DNA of 64,000 nucleotides from positions 1 to 64,000 of the forward strand of contig CAZVPI010000003.1 of NCBI GenBank assembly GCA_964628035.1. Reading direction: 5' to 3'. Made by a program: the position numbers and the translations under genes. The notes beneath the pieces are model-generated. The model was not told the DNA's origin. It saw nothing but the letters and a program-made list of their open reading frames with translations, and made no database searches. The DNA comes from UBA2199 sp964628035. GTDB lineage: Bacteria > Acidobacteriota > Aminicenantia > UBA2199. Shown one piece after another: positions 8,278-16,306 of the stretch (within the stretch, counting starts at the first letter, position 1; the number at the start of each line of letters is the position of its first letter).

Positions 8278-8601
8278 CTATCCGCTTTTCGAGCTCGAGA
8301 TCTTTTCCGCGAAGTCGAGGAACTCCCTGGGCGGCTTGATGAGGAAGATGCCCAGCCGGCCCTTCTTGTCCTTGTGGGCTCCCGGGTCGACGTTCCAGCG
8401 CACGCTGCCCTTCATGGCCACGGTCTTGCCCTCGATCTCCATGATCACGCCGATCTCCTTGTAGGTGGGGATGAACCGGTTGATGGCCACCGAAATGCCC
8501 GTACTGGAGATGTCGAGAAGCTTGCAGCTGAAGCTGCGCTCGCCGTCGCGGATGACCACTTCCTTCTTTTCGTCCTTGCGGCGCGAGTCCCGGTCTCTCA
8601 T
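8278..8601 (-). CDS. PilZ domain protein
   Basis: A 107-residue single-domain protein. An N-terminal arginine-rich stretch (RDRDSRRKDEK) stands in the place of the RxxxR c-di-GMP-binding motif, and DISSTGISV near residue 33 matches the D/NxSxxG motif. It is therefore likely a c-di-GMP receptor in the cytoplasm. The ATG at 8601 is chosen because GGAGGG precedes it; the longer open frame upstream has no ribosome-binding site. A diguanylate cyclase with an intact GGDEF lies at 27.2-30 kb and could be one source of its ligand, but no direct link is visible. The 150-200 bp on either side contain repeats and purine-rich sequence only. Confidence 0.75.
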   Translation of the reverse strand: MRDRDSRRKDEKKEVVIRDGERSFSCKLLDISSTGISVAINRFIPTYKEIGVIMEIEGKTVAMKGSVRWNVDPGAHKDKKGRLGIFLIKPPREFLDFAEKISSSKSG

Positions 8602-8803
8602 CTGGCCCTCCACAGAAGTGAGCACAATGTAACACAAAAGAAAACGCAAGGGAAGAGAAAGGGAAAGGCGGAGGGAAGAGGGAGTGGGGGGGGAACCTCT
8701 TTCGCATTCCGCAGCACGTTTATGGATCGAGTGCATGACCTTCCCTCGAGCGATCCCAACTCTTCCGGAATCAGAGAATCCTAATCCGTCCCCCCATTGC
8801 ACT

Positions 8804-9754
8804 TCAGTGCTCGCTGACGTGGTACGTGGCAGGTGGAACCGTATCGTATGGGGCTTCGGTCGTTGCGACCAATATCCCCGCCAGCATCACGGCCCCCCCG
8901 GCAACGAACCAGAATGTCACGCCCATGCCAAAGAAGATCCAGGTGAAGACGGCCGTAAGCGGCGGGTTCAGGTAGACGAACAGGGCCACGTTCGAGGCGC
9001 GCCAGTGCTTGACGGCCAGGTTCCACAGCGAGTAGGCGACGATGGTGCACAGGATGGACAGGAAGGCGGCCGCGCCCCATTCCCGCGGCCCCAGCGCCGT
9101 CATCTTGGCGATGAACGGGCGGTCGACCAGGAAGAGCAGCGGCAGGCTGCCCACGCCGGTGGTGACGAAGTTGAAGGCCAGCGGCGAATGGCTCTCCAGA
9201 GCCGGCTTGACGAGCACCGTCGCCGCCGCCCAGCTCAGCGGCCCGCCCAGGACCAGCAGGGCGTAGGGGAGCTTGTCGAGCGGGATCCAGACGTGGCCGG
9301 AGCCGCCGACGCGTCCCAACAGCACTACCACGACCAGCCCCAGGAAGGTGACCGCCGTGCCCAGGAGGCGGCGGCGGGTGAAGGGCTCGCCCAGGAAGCG
9401 GACGGCCAGCAGCAGGGTGATCAGCGGATTGAGGGCGATCAGCAGCGAGGCGGCGTTGGGCTGGACGTAACGCATCCCCGAGTTCAGCATCAGGTTGTAG
9501 CTGACGACCATCAGCAGGCCGCCCAGGATCACCCGGACGGGATGCGCCTTCAGGATGCGCCACGCCTCCCGGCGGTGGAACAGGAGGACCAGGGCCAGGC
9601 AGATGACGGCCACCGGCACGAAGCGCAGGCGCAGCAGGTCGTAGGCGGTCATCCTGGCCAGCAGCACCTTGATGGCGATGAACGAGTTGGACCAGATGAG
9701 GAAGGTCAGAAGCAGCAGTAGAAAAATGCCCAGGTCGCTTGTGCGCTTGTTCAT
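8804..9754 (-). CDS. EamA/DMT-family transporter
   Basis: A 316-residue protein with ten predicted transmembrane helices arranged as two EamA repeats (about residues 10-150 and 165-300). Typical motifs are visible, such as the helix starting SFIAIKVLLARMT near residue 25 and ALNPLITLLLA in repeat 1, and VYLNPPLTAVF in repeat 2. Members of the drug/metabolite transporter superfamily export amino acids, metabolites or drugs; the substrate cannot be read from sequence. The ATG at 9754 has CCGGAG eight bases upstream, and a TATAAT sits a further ten bases upstream, so this gene has a short leader unlike the leaderless set. It stands alone. Confidence 0.85.
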   Translation of the reverse strand: MNKRTSDLGIFLLLLLTFLIWSNSFIAIKVLLARMTAYDLLRLRFVPVAVICLALVLLFHRREAWRILKAHPVRVILGGLLMVVSYNLMLNSGMRYVQPNAASLLIALNPLITLLLAVRFLGEPFTRRRLLGTAVTFLGLVVVVLLGRVGGSGHVWIPLDKLPYALLVLGGPLSWAAATVLVKPALESHSPLAFNFVTTGVGSLPLLFLVDRPFIAKMTALGPREWGAAAFLSILCTIVAYSLWNLAVKHWRASNVALFVYLNPPLTAVFTWIFFGMGVTFWFVAGGAVMLAGILVATTEAPYDTVPPATYHVSEH

Positions 9755-9879
9755 GAAGGCTCCGGAGGGAGTATTATACTACATGGTTCTTGGCGTACAG
9801 CATACGGCCCACGGCATAAGGTGCAGCAGACCCCCTGAACGTTGCTTCAAGGTTCGACGTTCGACGTCCCGAAAGCCCA

Positions 9880-10074
9880 TTCGCTTGGTCGAAGAAGATT
9901 CCTTATATGGGCAGGAAGGTCTTCGCCCACGAGCAGATCGCCCGCGTGGCGGAGCTCGGCCTGGGCGTCAGCTCGCCTGAGGGGATCGAGATCATCACTG
10001 GAGATGCGGAGAGCGAAAGCTATGCTGGAAAGATCAAACAAATCGCAACCGCCTGGACTGTGTGTTGGTGTTAG
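9880..10074 (+). pseudogene. C-terminal remnant, probably DUF362-type protein
   Basis: A short frame with no ribosome-binding site encodes KKIPYMGRKVFAHEQ, then ARVAELGLGVSSPEGIEII and a helical tail AESESYAGKIKQI before ending in a TAG at 10072-10074. The combination of an AELGLGV helix and an IEIIT strand resembles the C-terminus of DUF362 iron-sulfur proteins; this is recalled family knowledge, not a search result. Everything upstream of about 9880 is repeat-like. The surrounding interval 9755-10238 holds no intact gene, so I read this as what is left of a deleted gene. Confidence 0.4.
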
Positions 10075-10238
10075 CAAGAGACTCAACGAACCAACGGAAG
10101 TGACTGGCCATTGGTGATTGGAAGCGCAATGGCCGAACTGCTGAGAATCCCAGTGATGGGTGGTTCACGATGCAGTAAATCATATTTCCTTTTTCCGTTT
10201 CCTTCACGGTTGCCTTTTCTTCGGGCTTCCTGTCCCGG

Positions 10239-11279
10239 TCACTTCTCGGCCGCCTTGGGGCGCAGCGTCTCGATGAAGGCGGCGTCGACCCAATAGATGG
10301 CGGGATTGCCGTTGGGCGCGCTGCCGTGCAGGCGGGCGATGTCGGCGTAGCTCAGGTGCGCCGGCAGGGACGCGGGCAGGCGCGGAGACATGAAGAAAAG
10401 GTACTTGCCGTCCGGCGAAAGGCAGGCGGAATGCTCGTCGCTGGCCGCCGTGTTGATCGCCTCTCCCAGGTTGACCGGATCGCTCCAGGTGTCGTCGGCG
10501 TTGCGGAATACGGCGTAGTAATCGCAGCCGCCCATGCCGCCCGGCAGTCCCCAGGCCGGGACGATGGCCAGGTTGCCGTCCGGGGAGAACCAGGCGTTGT
10601 AGCGGGCCTGGCCGGCGTTGATCTGCGGCGGCATCCTTACCGGAGCGGTGTATTGGCCCTCGACCCAGCGGCTGCGGTAGATGGCCTCGCCCCGGCCGCC
10701 TGCGTCGGGGCCGGTGAAATACAGGGTGCCGTCGAGGGTGGTGGTGGGGAAGAATTCGCCTCCAGGGGTGTTGACCGGGGCGCCCAGGTTCCTGGGTTCG
10801 CCCCAGCCGTCGCCCCGGCGCTCCATCACCCAGATGTCCTCGTCACGCTCCTCGAATTTCTTGCCCGGGGCCGGGTGGTTGGAGGCGAAAAAGAATTTCC
10901 CGCCGTCCGGGGAGATGTGCGGCTCGATGTAATGGTATTCGGGCTGGTCCAGGCCGGGCGCCACGAAGGGGGCGCTCCAGCGGCCGTTCGCGAAGCGGCA
11001 GCCGACGATGTGGCTCAGCTTGTACTGGCCGAGGATGACGCAGAAATAGATCTCGCGGCCGTCGGGGCTCATGGTGAAGTCGCGGGTGTGCATGCCGGTG
11101 CCGACGATGCCCGGGGCGAAGATCTGCGGCACCGCCCCTGGCGGGGTCTGGCCGAGATAGGGCATGCCCTTGTCCGGAGCGGCGGTTGCCGCAATGGCCA
11201 TGGCCATCAGGAAGATGATGGCCAATGTCTCCTGGATGCGCTTGGGACGTCGGCGGGGCTTGCTTTTTGAGAAAGGCAA
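10239..11279 (-). CDS. Secreted PD40/WD40-like beta-propeller protein
   Basis: A 346-residue exported protein. After a basic N-terminus and a hydrophobic signal (about residues 18-33) come repeated beta-propeller blades with the PD40 hallmark: MSPDGREIYF, ISPDGGKFFFA, FSPDGNLAIV and LSPDGKYLFFM. This is the TolB-type propeller often found in periplasmic or surface binding proteins; no catalytic domain is present. The best reading frame starts at a TTG at 11279; the nearest ATG (25 codons later) would fall inside the signal peptide, so the TTG is preferred. No partner genes are adjacent; the upstream neighbourhood is the deletion scar at 11.5-12 kb. Confidence 0.75.
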   Translation of the reverse strand: MPFSKSKPRRRPKRIQETLAIIFLMAMAIAATAAPDKGMPYLGQTPPGAVPQIFAPGIVGTGMHTRDFTMSPDGREIYFCVILGQYKLSHIVGCRFANGRWSAPFVAPGLDQPEYHYIEPHISPDGGKFFFASNHPAPGKKFEERDEDIWVMERRGDGWGEPRNLGAPVNTPGGEFFPTTTLDGTLYFTGPDAGGRGEAIYRSRWVEGQYTAPVRMPPQINAGQARYNAWFSPDGNLAIVPAWGLPGGMGGCDYYAVFRNADDTWSDPVNLGEAINTAASDEHSACLSPDGKYLFFMSPRLPASLPAHLSYADIARLHGSAPNGNPAIYWVDAAFIETLRPKAAEK

Positions 11280-11467
11280 AAGGAAAAGCTAACAGGGAAA
11301 AGGTAATAGTGAGGAGAAAGCCCTACAAATTTGTGATTGGATGGGAAAGAGGCGAATTCTCAAGGCCGTGGGCCCCGAAAGGTATTGAGGAGCGGCAGAG
11401 GGGATTTCCTCCGCTCCCTCTTCCCTTGGCCGAGATATGGAACGAGGCCCTGCATGGCGGGCTTTCC

Positions 11468-11640
11468 CTATTTTTTCCGGAACTCGGCGCTGCCGCGGAT
11501 GCGCAGGATCTCGCCGAAGAAGACGCGGTGATAGTCCATCTGCGGGCACTGCTCGGCGATGCGCGCCGACAGGAAATTGCGATCGTCGAAGTCCTGCCAG
11601 TAGATCTTGCGGCATTCCAGGACCAGGTCGGCCTCGCTGG
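11468..11640 (-). pseudogene. 3' remnant of flavin reductase-like gene
   Basis: The minus-strand frame ending at the TAG at 11468-11470 reads ADLVLECRKIYWQDFD, then FLSARIAEQCPQMDYH and VFFGEILRIRG. This is the characteristic last third of flavin reductase-like (FMN-binding split barrel) proteins, where ECR, the DYH motif and the EIL strand close the domain. The frame loses homology at about 11640, where an antiporter fragment begins on the opposite strand. The 5' two thirds of the gene are missing. Confidence 0.6.
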
Positions 11641-12011
11641 CCAAGAAGCTCGGCGTCTCCGAGTTCGTCATCGGCCTCACCCTGGTGGCGCTGGGCACCT
11701 CGGTGCCCGAGCTGGCTTCGGCCCTGGCGGCCTCCCTGCGCGGCGCGGGCGCCATGGTCCTGGGCACGGTCATCGGCGCCAACGTGGCCAACCTGCTGCT
11801 GATCGCCGGCCTGGCCGGCGCCGCCGGAACGATCCGCCCCCTGGGGTGGATCGTCCGGGGTTGCCCCTGCTGCTCGGATCTCTCCTGTGCGCCAGCCTGT
11901 TGCTCCTGGCCGTGATCCGCAGCGCCTGGCGCATCCGCCGCTGGGAAAGGGGGGCTGATGCTGGCGCTGTACGGGCTGTACGTGGCGATGCTCTTTTTCC
12001 GGCAGGCCTGA
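11636..12011 (+). pseudogene. Remnant of calcium/sodium antiporter gene
   Basis: The frame starting near 11636 encodes SLAKKLGVSEFVIGLTL, then ALGTSVPELA and GTVIGANVANLLLI: the first alpha-repeat of the YrbG/CaxA calcium:cation antiporter family. After about 11850 the frame breaks. The last segment, in another frame, reads LLLLAVIRSAWRIRRWERG, then ALYGLYVAMLFFRQA and a TGA at 12009-12011, which is how these antiporters end. Both the N-terminus and the second alpha-repeat are missing, so this is an internally deleted pseudogene fused back-to-back with the flavin reductase remnant. Confidence 0.65.
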
Positions 12012-12057
12012 ACGGGATGCCGCCCTTTTGCCGCGCCGTCCCGGCGGGCAGGCGGAC

Positions 12058-13005
12058 CTAGCCGGATATCCTTTCCAGGTCGTAGGAGTAGCTTTCGCCC
12101 GGGCGGGCGCCGGCGCCGCCGGCGAGGAAGGCGCGCAGGAACTGGCCGCAATTGCTGCCGATGGCGTTCTCCTCGACCTCGCCGATGGAGACGATCACCT
12201 CGTAGCCGGCGCGGCGCAGCTCGGCGACCGCCGCCGGCTCCTCCTGCCCTTCATCCAGGGCGGCCTGCAGGCCGTTCTCCCGTGCGCGCAGCGTGGGATT
12301 GACGGGCGTGATCTTGACCAGGAAGGTCTCCGGATCGAAACGGGCGCGCAGCGCAGCGGCTTCAAGCGGGTAGCCCCGGGAGAGGGCGAAGTTCAGCGTG
12401 ATCTTGCGGTCGCCGGCGGCGACGAAGCGCCGGCCGTAGGCGGCCATCTCGGCGAAGCTCCAGGTCGGCGCCGGCACCAGCTCGCGGCGGCGCGCCTCGT
12501 CGCTGGTGTGCAGCGAGAACTGGAACTGGAACGTGCCGGGCGCGAACGCCTGCTTCAGCTCCAGCAGGCGCTCGAACCAGCCGCCGCGGCCGCGCGGGGC
12601 GATGGTCGACAGCGACACGATCAGGCCCGGGGCGTGGACGCGCCGCGGCAGCTCCGCGATCGCCTCCAGCACCGCCGGGTTCAGCGCCGGCTCGCCCATG
12701 CGCGCGAACTGGATCTTGAATTTCTCGCAGGGGACCCTGGCGTCCGGGTAGCGCCTGCGCACGAGGTGCTCGATCTGGAACAGGAGCTCCTCGCGGCCCA
12801 GGGGGCCGCGGTAGCCGCCGCCGGCGTCGCACATGCGGCAGGCGAAGGGGCAGCCGAAGAGGCAGGAGACGATCAGGACCCATTTCTTTTCCCGCGGCAG
12901 CGGCGGCTGCAGGGATTCGACGAACTCGACGTGCGCACCGCCGGCGCCGCGGGCGATGTAAACCCGGGCCAGGTCGTCGCGGCCGGAGGTGGCGACGACC
13001 TTCAT
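12058..13005 (-). CDS. RlmN/Cfr-like radical SAM protein
   Basis: A 315-residue radical SAM enzyme. The cluster motif is CxxxCxxC in GCPFACRMCDAGG (near residue 53), followed by MGEPALNPAV (near 105), which matches the MGEP segment of RlmN-type methyltransferases. A late cysteine in GSNCGQFLRA (near 290) is placed like the methyl-carrying cysteine of RlmN/Cfr. These enzymes methylate adenosine C2 or C8 in rRNA or tRNA. The protein is shorter than typical RlmN and lacks the usual N-terminal RNA-binding extension. The start at 13005 overlaps the preceding stop (ATGA), so it is the third gene of a tightly coupled operon. Substrate uncertain. Confidence 0.75.
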   Translation of the reverse strand: MKVVATSGRDDLARVYIARGAGGAHVEFVESLQPPLPREKKWVLIVSCLFGCPFACRMCDAGGGYRGPLGREELLFQIEHLVRRRYPDARVPCEKFKIQFARMGEPALNPAVLEAIAELPRRVHAPGLIVSLSTIAPRGRGGWFERLLELKQAFAPGTFQFQFSLHTSDEARRRELVPAPTWSFAEMAAYGRRFVAAGDRKITLNFALSRGYPLEAAALRARFDPETFLVKITPVNPTLRARENGLQAALDEGQEEPAAVAELRRAGYEVIVSIGEVEENAIGSNCGQFLRAFLAGGAGARPGESYSYDLERISG

Positions 13006-13877
13006 CGGCCTTTCTCCCGGGCGATCTCCATCGCGGCGCGCAGGCCGTCGGCCGCGGCGATGGCCGCCTGGCGCAGGCGGCCGTTGCCCGCGTCGCCGGC
13101 CAGGTATAGCCATTTGCCCGCTGCCAGCCTGGGCAGGATCGCCCGCAGGTCGCGGTCAAGGAAGTCAAGCGCCGGGCGGCGGCCGACGGCCGTCAGAACC
13201 CTCGAGCAGCGGAGCTCGCGGCGGCGGCGGCCGGCCCTCAGGACGATCCCCCTGTCGCCGTCCAGGGGTTCGGCCGCGGCCAGCCGGAAGCGGTCGTGGA
13301 TCGTGATGCGCGGGTGGCGGGCGCAGCGCTCGACCAGCAGCGGCAGGGCGCGCGCGCGATCGGCGCGCACCAGGATGTGCACCTCGTTGCGCTCGGCCAG
13401 GCTCAGGGCGTAATCGAAGGCGGCGTCGCCGCCGCCGATCACGGCGATGATCTCGCCGCGGGCGCGAAGCAGCGGCAGCACGCTGTCGTGGAAACGGACA
13501 TGGAGGCGCAGGGCCTCCAGGGGCGGGCCCGGCGGGAGGGGGCGCGTCCCGCAGGACAGAATGACACGGGCTGCAAGGAAGGAATCGCCCTCGGTTTGAA
13601 TGCGGAAGCGGCCGGCGCGGCCTGAAAGCCGGACAACGCGCTCCTCCTCGACCGCAACGCCCAGGGCGCGAAGCTGGCGGCGCAGGCGCGCGGCCAGGGT
13701 GCGACCGGCGATGCCGCCCGGGACCCCCGGGAAATTCTCCACCCGCTGCGCCTCGTTCAGCAGCCCGCCGACGCGGTCCTGCTCCAGGAGCCGGAAAGGG
13801 ACCCCGGCGCGGCGCAGCTGGACGGCGGCCGCGACCCCTGCCGGCCCGGCGCCGATGACGGCCACCGGGCGGGTCAT
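13002..13877 (-). CDS. NAD(P)/FAD-dependent oxidoreductase, thioredoxin reductase-like
   Basis: A 291-residue flavoprotein of the thioredoxin-reductase fold. The FAD-binding GAGPAG lies near residue 9, the NAD(P)-binding VIGGGDAAFDYA near residue 142, and the second FAD motif LYLAGDAGNG near residue 262. The redox-active CxxC found in true thioredoxin reductases is absent, so it is more likely a ferredoxin/flavodoxin-type or single-electron reductase. Both ends overlap neighbouring genes by four bases (ATGA), upstream with the isochorismatase-like gene and downstream with the radical SAM gene. An attractive inference is that it supplies electrons to the radical SAM cluster. Confidence 0.8.
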   Translation of the reverse strand: MTRPVAVIGAGPAGVAAAVQLRRAGVPFRLLEQDRVGGLLNEAQRVENFPGVPGGIAGRTLAARLRRQLRALGVAVEEERVVRLSGRAGRFRIQTEGDSFLAARVILSCGTRPLPPGPPLEALRLHVRFHDSVLPLLRARGEIIAVIGGGDAAFDYALSLAERNEVHILVRADRARALPLLVERCARHPRITIHDRFRLAAAEPLDGDRGIVLRAGRRRRELRCSRVLTAVGRRPALDFLDRDLRAILPRLAAGKWLYLAGDAGNGRLRQAAIAAADGLRAAMEIAREKGR

Positions 13878-14530
13878 GCCTTCCCCGCCAGCGCGGCGAG
13901 CAGGTCGGTCGTGCGCAGCGGCACGGCGCAGGCGTGGGCCAGGGACCGCAGGCTGGCCATGTGCAGCCGGCGGTTCCAGGTCGCCGTGGCATCGAGGGCC
14001 ATGAAGACGGCGAACCCGCGCGCGAAGGCCGAGCGCGCCGTGCTCTCGCAGCAGAGGTGGGTCGCCACTCCGGCGATGACCAGCTGCTCCACTCCCGCCG
14101 CGCGCAGCCTCTCCTCGAGGTCCGTGGCGATGAAGGCGTCATATTGGGATTTGTCGATGACGGCCCTTCCCGGCCGCGCCAGCCCGGGGGCGATCGCCCC
14201 CAGGGGGTGATCGGCGGTCAGAATCTCCCGCCACCAACGGGCCATCTGCCGGGAATTGGCGGGTGTGTTGGCGTGACGGGTCAGGAGGACCGGCCGCCCC
14301 GCCTGCTCGCAACCCTCGGCCAGGGCGAGGACATTGGCCAGGATGACCGGGGCCGCGGGCAGAAAGGCGTGGCTCTCCGGGCGCAGGAAGTACTCCTGCA
14401 TGTCGATGGCCAGCAGGGCGGCCTTGGCGGGGGAGAAGGAGCCGGCGCGGGGATTGACCGGCAGGGACGCGGCCATGCGTTCCCCCTCGCGGGCGAGATC
14501 TTCTTGAGTGAAGTATGCTTCCTTGCGCAT
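13874..14530 (-). CDS. Isochorismatase-like cysteine hydrolase
   Basis: A 218-residue protein of the isochorismatase-like hydrolase superfamily. The catalytic triad is visible: Asp in LAIDMQEYF near residue 43, Lys in IDKSQYDAF near 127 and Cys in GVATHLCCES near 160. Members hydrolyse isochorismate, nicotinamide, N-carbamoyl or similar amides. The start is the ATG at 14530, preceded by a TATACT box about 25 bases upstream. It is the first gene of a three-gene overlapping operon with the flavoprotein and radical SAM genes, a combination I do not recognise as a described pathway. Confidence 0.85.
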   Translation of the reverse strand: MRKEAYFTQEDLAREGERMAASLPVNPRAGSFSPAKAALLAIDMQEYFLRPESHAFLPAAPVILANVLALAEGCEQAGRPVLLTRHANTPANSRQMARWWREILTADHPLGAIAPGLARPGRAVIDKSQYDAFIATDLEERLRAAGVEQLVIAGVATHLCCESTARSAFARGFAVFMALDATATWNRRLHMASLRSLAHACAVPLRTTDLLAALAGKA

Positions 14531-14615
14531 GCGTGTGAGCGGAGGGTTGAAGGAACAGTATACCATAAACCACGCTTGCTGCGTTCTGGAGGGGGAGGGA
14601 GAACGGGAAGGGCCA

Positions 14616-14644
14616 TTGCAAACAGGGACCGCAAATCCTATAAT
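14616..14644 (+). promoter_or_regulatory. Leaderless promoter of amidase gene
   Basis: TTGCAA at 14616-14621, a 17-bp spacer, then TATAAT at 14639-14644. The hexamer is followed by exactly six bases and the ATG at 14651, so transcription should start at or next to the A of the start codon. No Shine-Dalgarno sequence is present. Confidence 0.7.
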
Positions 14645-14650
14645 CGGCGC

Positions 14651-16252
14651 ATGAAAAAGAGAACCTGGTTGCCCATGTTTTGGCTTTGTGCCGCGGCCCT
14701 GGCGGTTTCCGCCTGCGGCTGCGGCTGCAGCGACAGCCGTCCGGCCACCGCGCCCGGCGCCGCCCTCGACCTGCAGGAGGTCAGCGCCGCCCAGTTGCGC
14801 CAGGGGTACGAGTCGGGGCGCTTCACCGCCGTCGAGGTGGTGCAGGGCTACCTGAACCGCATCGAGGCCCTCGACCGCAACGGCCCCGGACTGAATTCGG
14901 TCCTGTCCGTCAATCCCGACGCCCTGCGCATCGCCGCCGAGCTCGACGCCGAGCGCCGGGCGGGGAAGGTGCGCGGGCCGCTGCACGGCATCCCCGTCAT
15001 CCTCAAGGACAACATCGACACCATGGATCCCGTGCCCACGACGGCCGGAGCCACGGCGCTGCGCGCCTCCTACGCCGGGCGCGACAGCGCGGTGGCCGCC
15101 CGGCTGCGCCGGGCCGGGGCCGTCATCCTGGCCAAGGCCAACCTGAGCGAGTGGGCCAATTTCCGCGCCAGCTACTCCTCGAGCGGCTGGAGCGGCGTCG
15201 GCGGCCAGACGCGCAACCCCTATGTGCTCGACCGCAATCCCTGCGGCTCCAGCTCGGGATCGGGGGTGGCCGTCGCCGCCAGCCTCTGCGCCCTGGCCAT
15301 CGGCACCGAGACCAACGGCTCGATCGTCTGCCCTTCGACCAACAACGGCATCGTCGGCGTCAAGCCCACCGTGGGCCTGGTCAGCCGCGCCGGCATCATC
15401 CCCATCTCCTTCACCCAGGATACGGCCGGCCCCATGGCGCGCACGGTGGAGGACGCCGCCCTGTGCCTCGGCGTCCTGGCCGGGGTCGATCCCGACGACG
15501 CCAAGACCCTGGCTGCCGAGGGGCGGACCCATTCCGACTACACCCAGTTTCTCAAGGCCGGCGGCCTGCAGGGCAAGCGCATCGGCCTGATGAAGAACCT
15601 GATGGGCTACCACAGCCGCGTCGACGCCCTGATGGGCCAGGCGGTCGCCTTCCTGAAGAGCCAGGGGGCCGAGGTGATCGAGGTGGAGGGGCCCAAGGAG
15701 GGGCCGATCGAGGGCGACTCGTTCACGGTGATGCTCTACGAGTTCAAGGACGGCTTGAACAAGTATTTTTCCGGCCTGGGCGAGGGAGCGCTCGTGAAGA
15801 ACCTGGCTGAATTGATCGAGTTCAACAGGAAGGACCCGGTCGAGCTGCGCTGGTTCGACCAGAAGCTGCTCGAGCAGGCCCAGGAGAAGGGCGGGCTGGA
15901 GGCGGCCGAGTATAAAAAGGCCCTGGAGGCGATGCTGAAGGCGGCGCGCGACGAGGGGATCGACCGGCTGCTGGACGAGCACAAGCTCGACGCGCTGATG
16001 GCGCCCACCGGCGCGCCGGCCTGGAAGACCGACCTGGTCGACGGCGACCACTTCACCGGCAGCAGCTCCTCGCTGGCGGCCATCGCCGGCTATCCCAGCG
16101 TCACCGTGCCCATGGGCTTCGTCGAGGCGCTGCCGGTCAACGTTTCCTTCTTCGGCCGCGCCTGGAGCGAGCCGCTGCTGCTGGAGATCGCCTTCGCCTA
16201 CGAGCAGGGCACGAAGCACCGCCGCCCGCCGCGGTACCTCGTCTCAGATTGA
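14651..16252 (+). CDS. Amidase-signature lipoprotein
   Basis: A 533-residue amidase. The N-terminus is a lipoprotein-type signal ending in VSAC (Cys about residue 21), placing it in the periplasm or outer membrane. The amidase-signature Ser-cisSer-Lys triad is present: Lys in VILKDNID near residue 119, cis-Ser in GSSSGSG near 199 and the nucleophile in TNGSIVCPS near 223. These secreted forms hydrolyse amides, peptide amides or amino-acid derivatives; it is not GatA, because it is exported and no GatB/C is adjacent. The gene has a consensus leaderless promoter. It converges on the Kre9-like gene, with a shared hairpin between. Confidence 0.88.
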   Translation: MKKRTWLPMFWLCAAALAVSACGCGCSDSRPATAPGAALDLQEVSAAQLRQGYESGRFTAVEVVQGYLNRIEALDRNGPGLNSVLSVNPDALRIAAELDAERRAGKVRGPLHGIPVILKDNIDTMDPVPTTAGATALRASYAGRDSAVAARLRRAGAVILAKANLSEWANFRASYSSSGWSGVGGQTRNPYVLDRNPCGSSSGSGVAVAASLCALAIGTETNGSIVCPSTNNGIVGVKPTVGLVSRAGIIPISFTQDTAGPMARTVEDAALCLGVLAGVDPDDAKTLAAEGRTHSDYTQFLKAGGLQGKRIGLMKNLMGYHSRVDALMGQAVAFLKSQGAEVIEVEGPKEGPIEGDSFTVMLYEFKDGLNKYFSGLGEGALVKNLAELIEFNRKDPVELRWFDQKLLEQAQEKGGLEAAEYKKALEAMLKAARDEGIDRLLDEHKLDALMAPTGAPAWKTDLVDGDHFTGSSSSLAAIAGYPSVTVPMGFVEALPVNVSFFGRAWSEPLLLEIAFAYEQGTKHRRPPRYLVSD

Positions 16253-16281
16253 AGGAAAAGGGAGCGGCGCGGGCCGCTCCC
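16252..16281 (-). terminator. Rho-independent terminator
   Basis: A perfect 9-bp stem (GGGAGCGGC paired with GCCGCTCCC at 16260-16268 and 16273-16281) has a four-base loop and, on the minus strand, is followed by TTTTCCTT. It lies just after the end of the minus-strand Kre9-like gene at 16307. The plus side lacks a U tract, so termination is mainly for the minus strand. Confidence 0.75.
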
Positions 16282-16306
16282 TCCGGTTGGCGTATACGGT
16301 TCGGTT

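Noticed and set aside
10075..10238. Short plus-strand open frames between the DUF362-like remnant and the propeller gene.
   Set aside because: No ribosome-binding site, no homology recognised, and repeat-like content.
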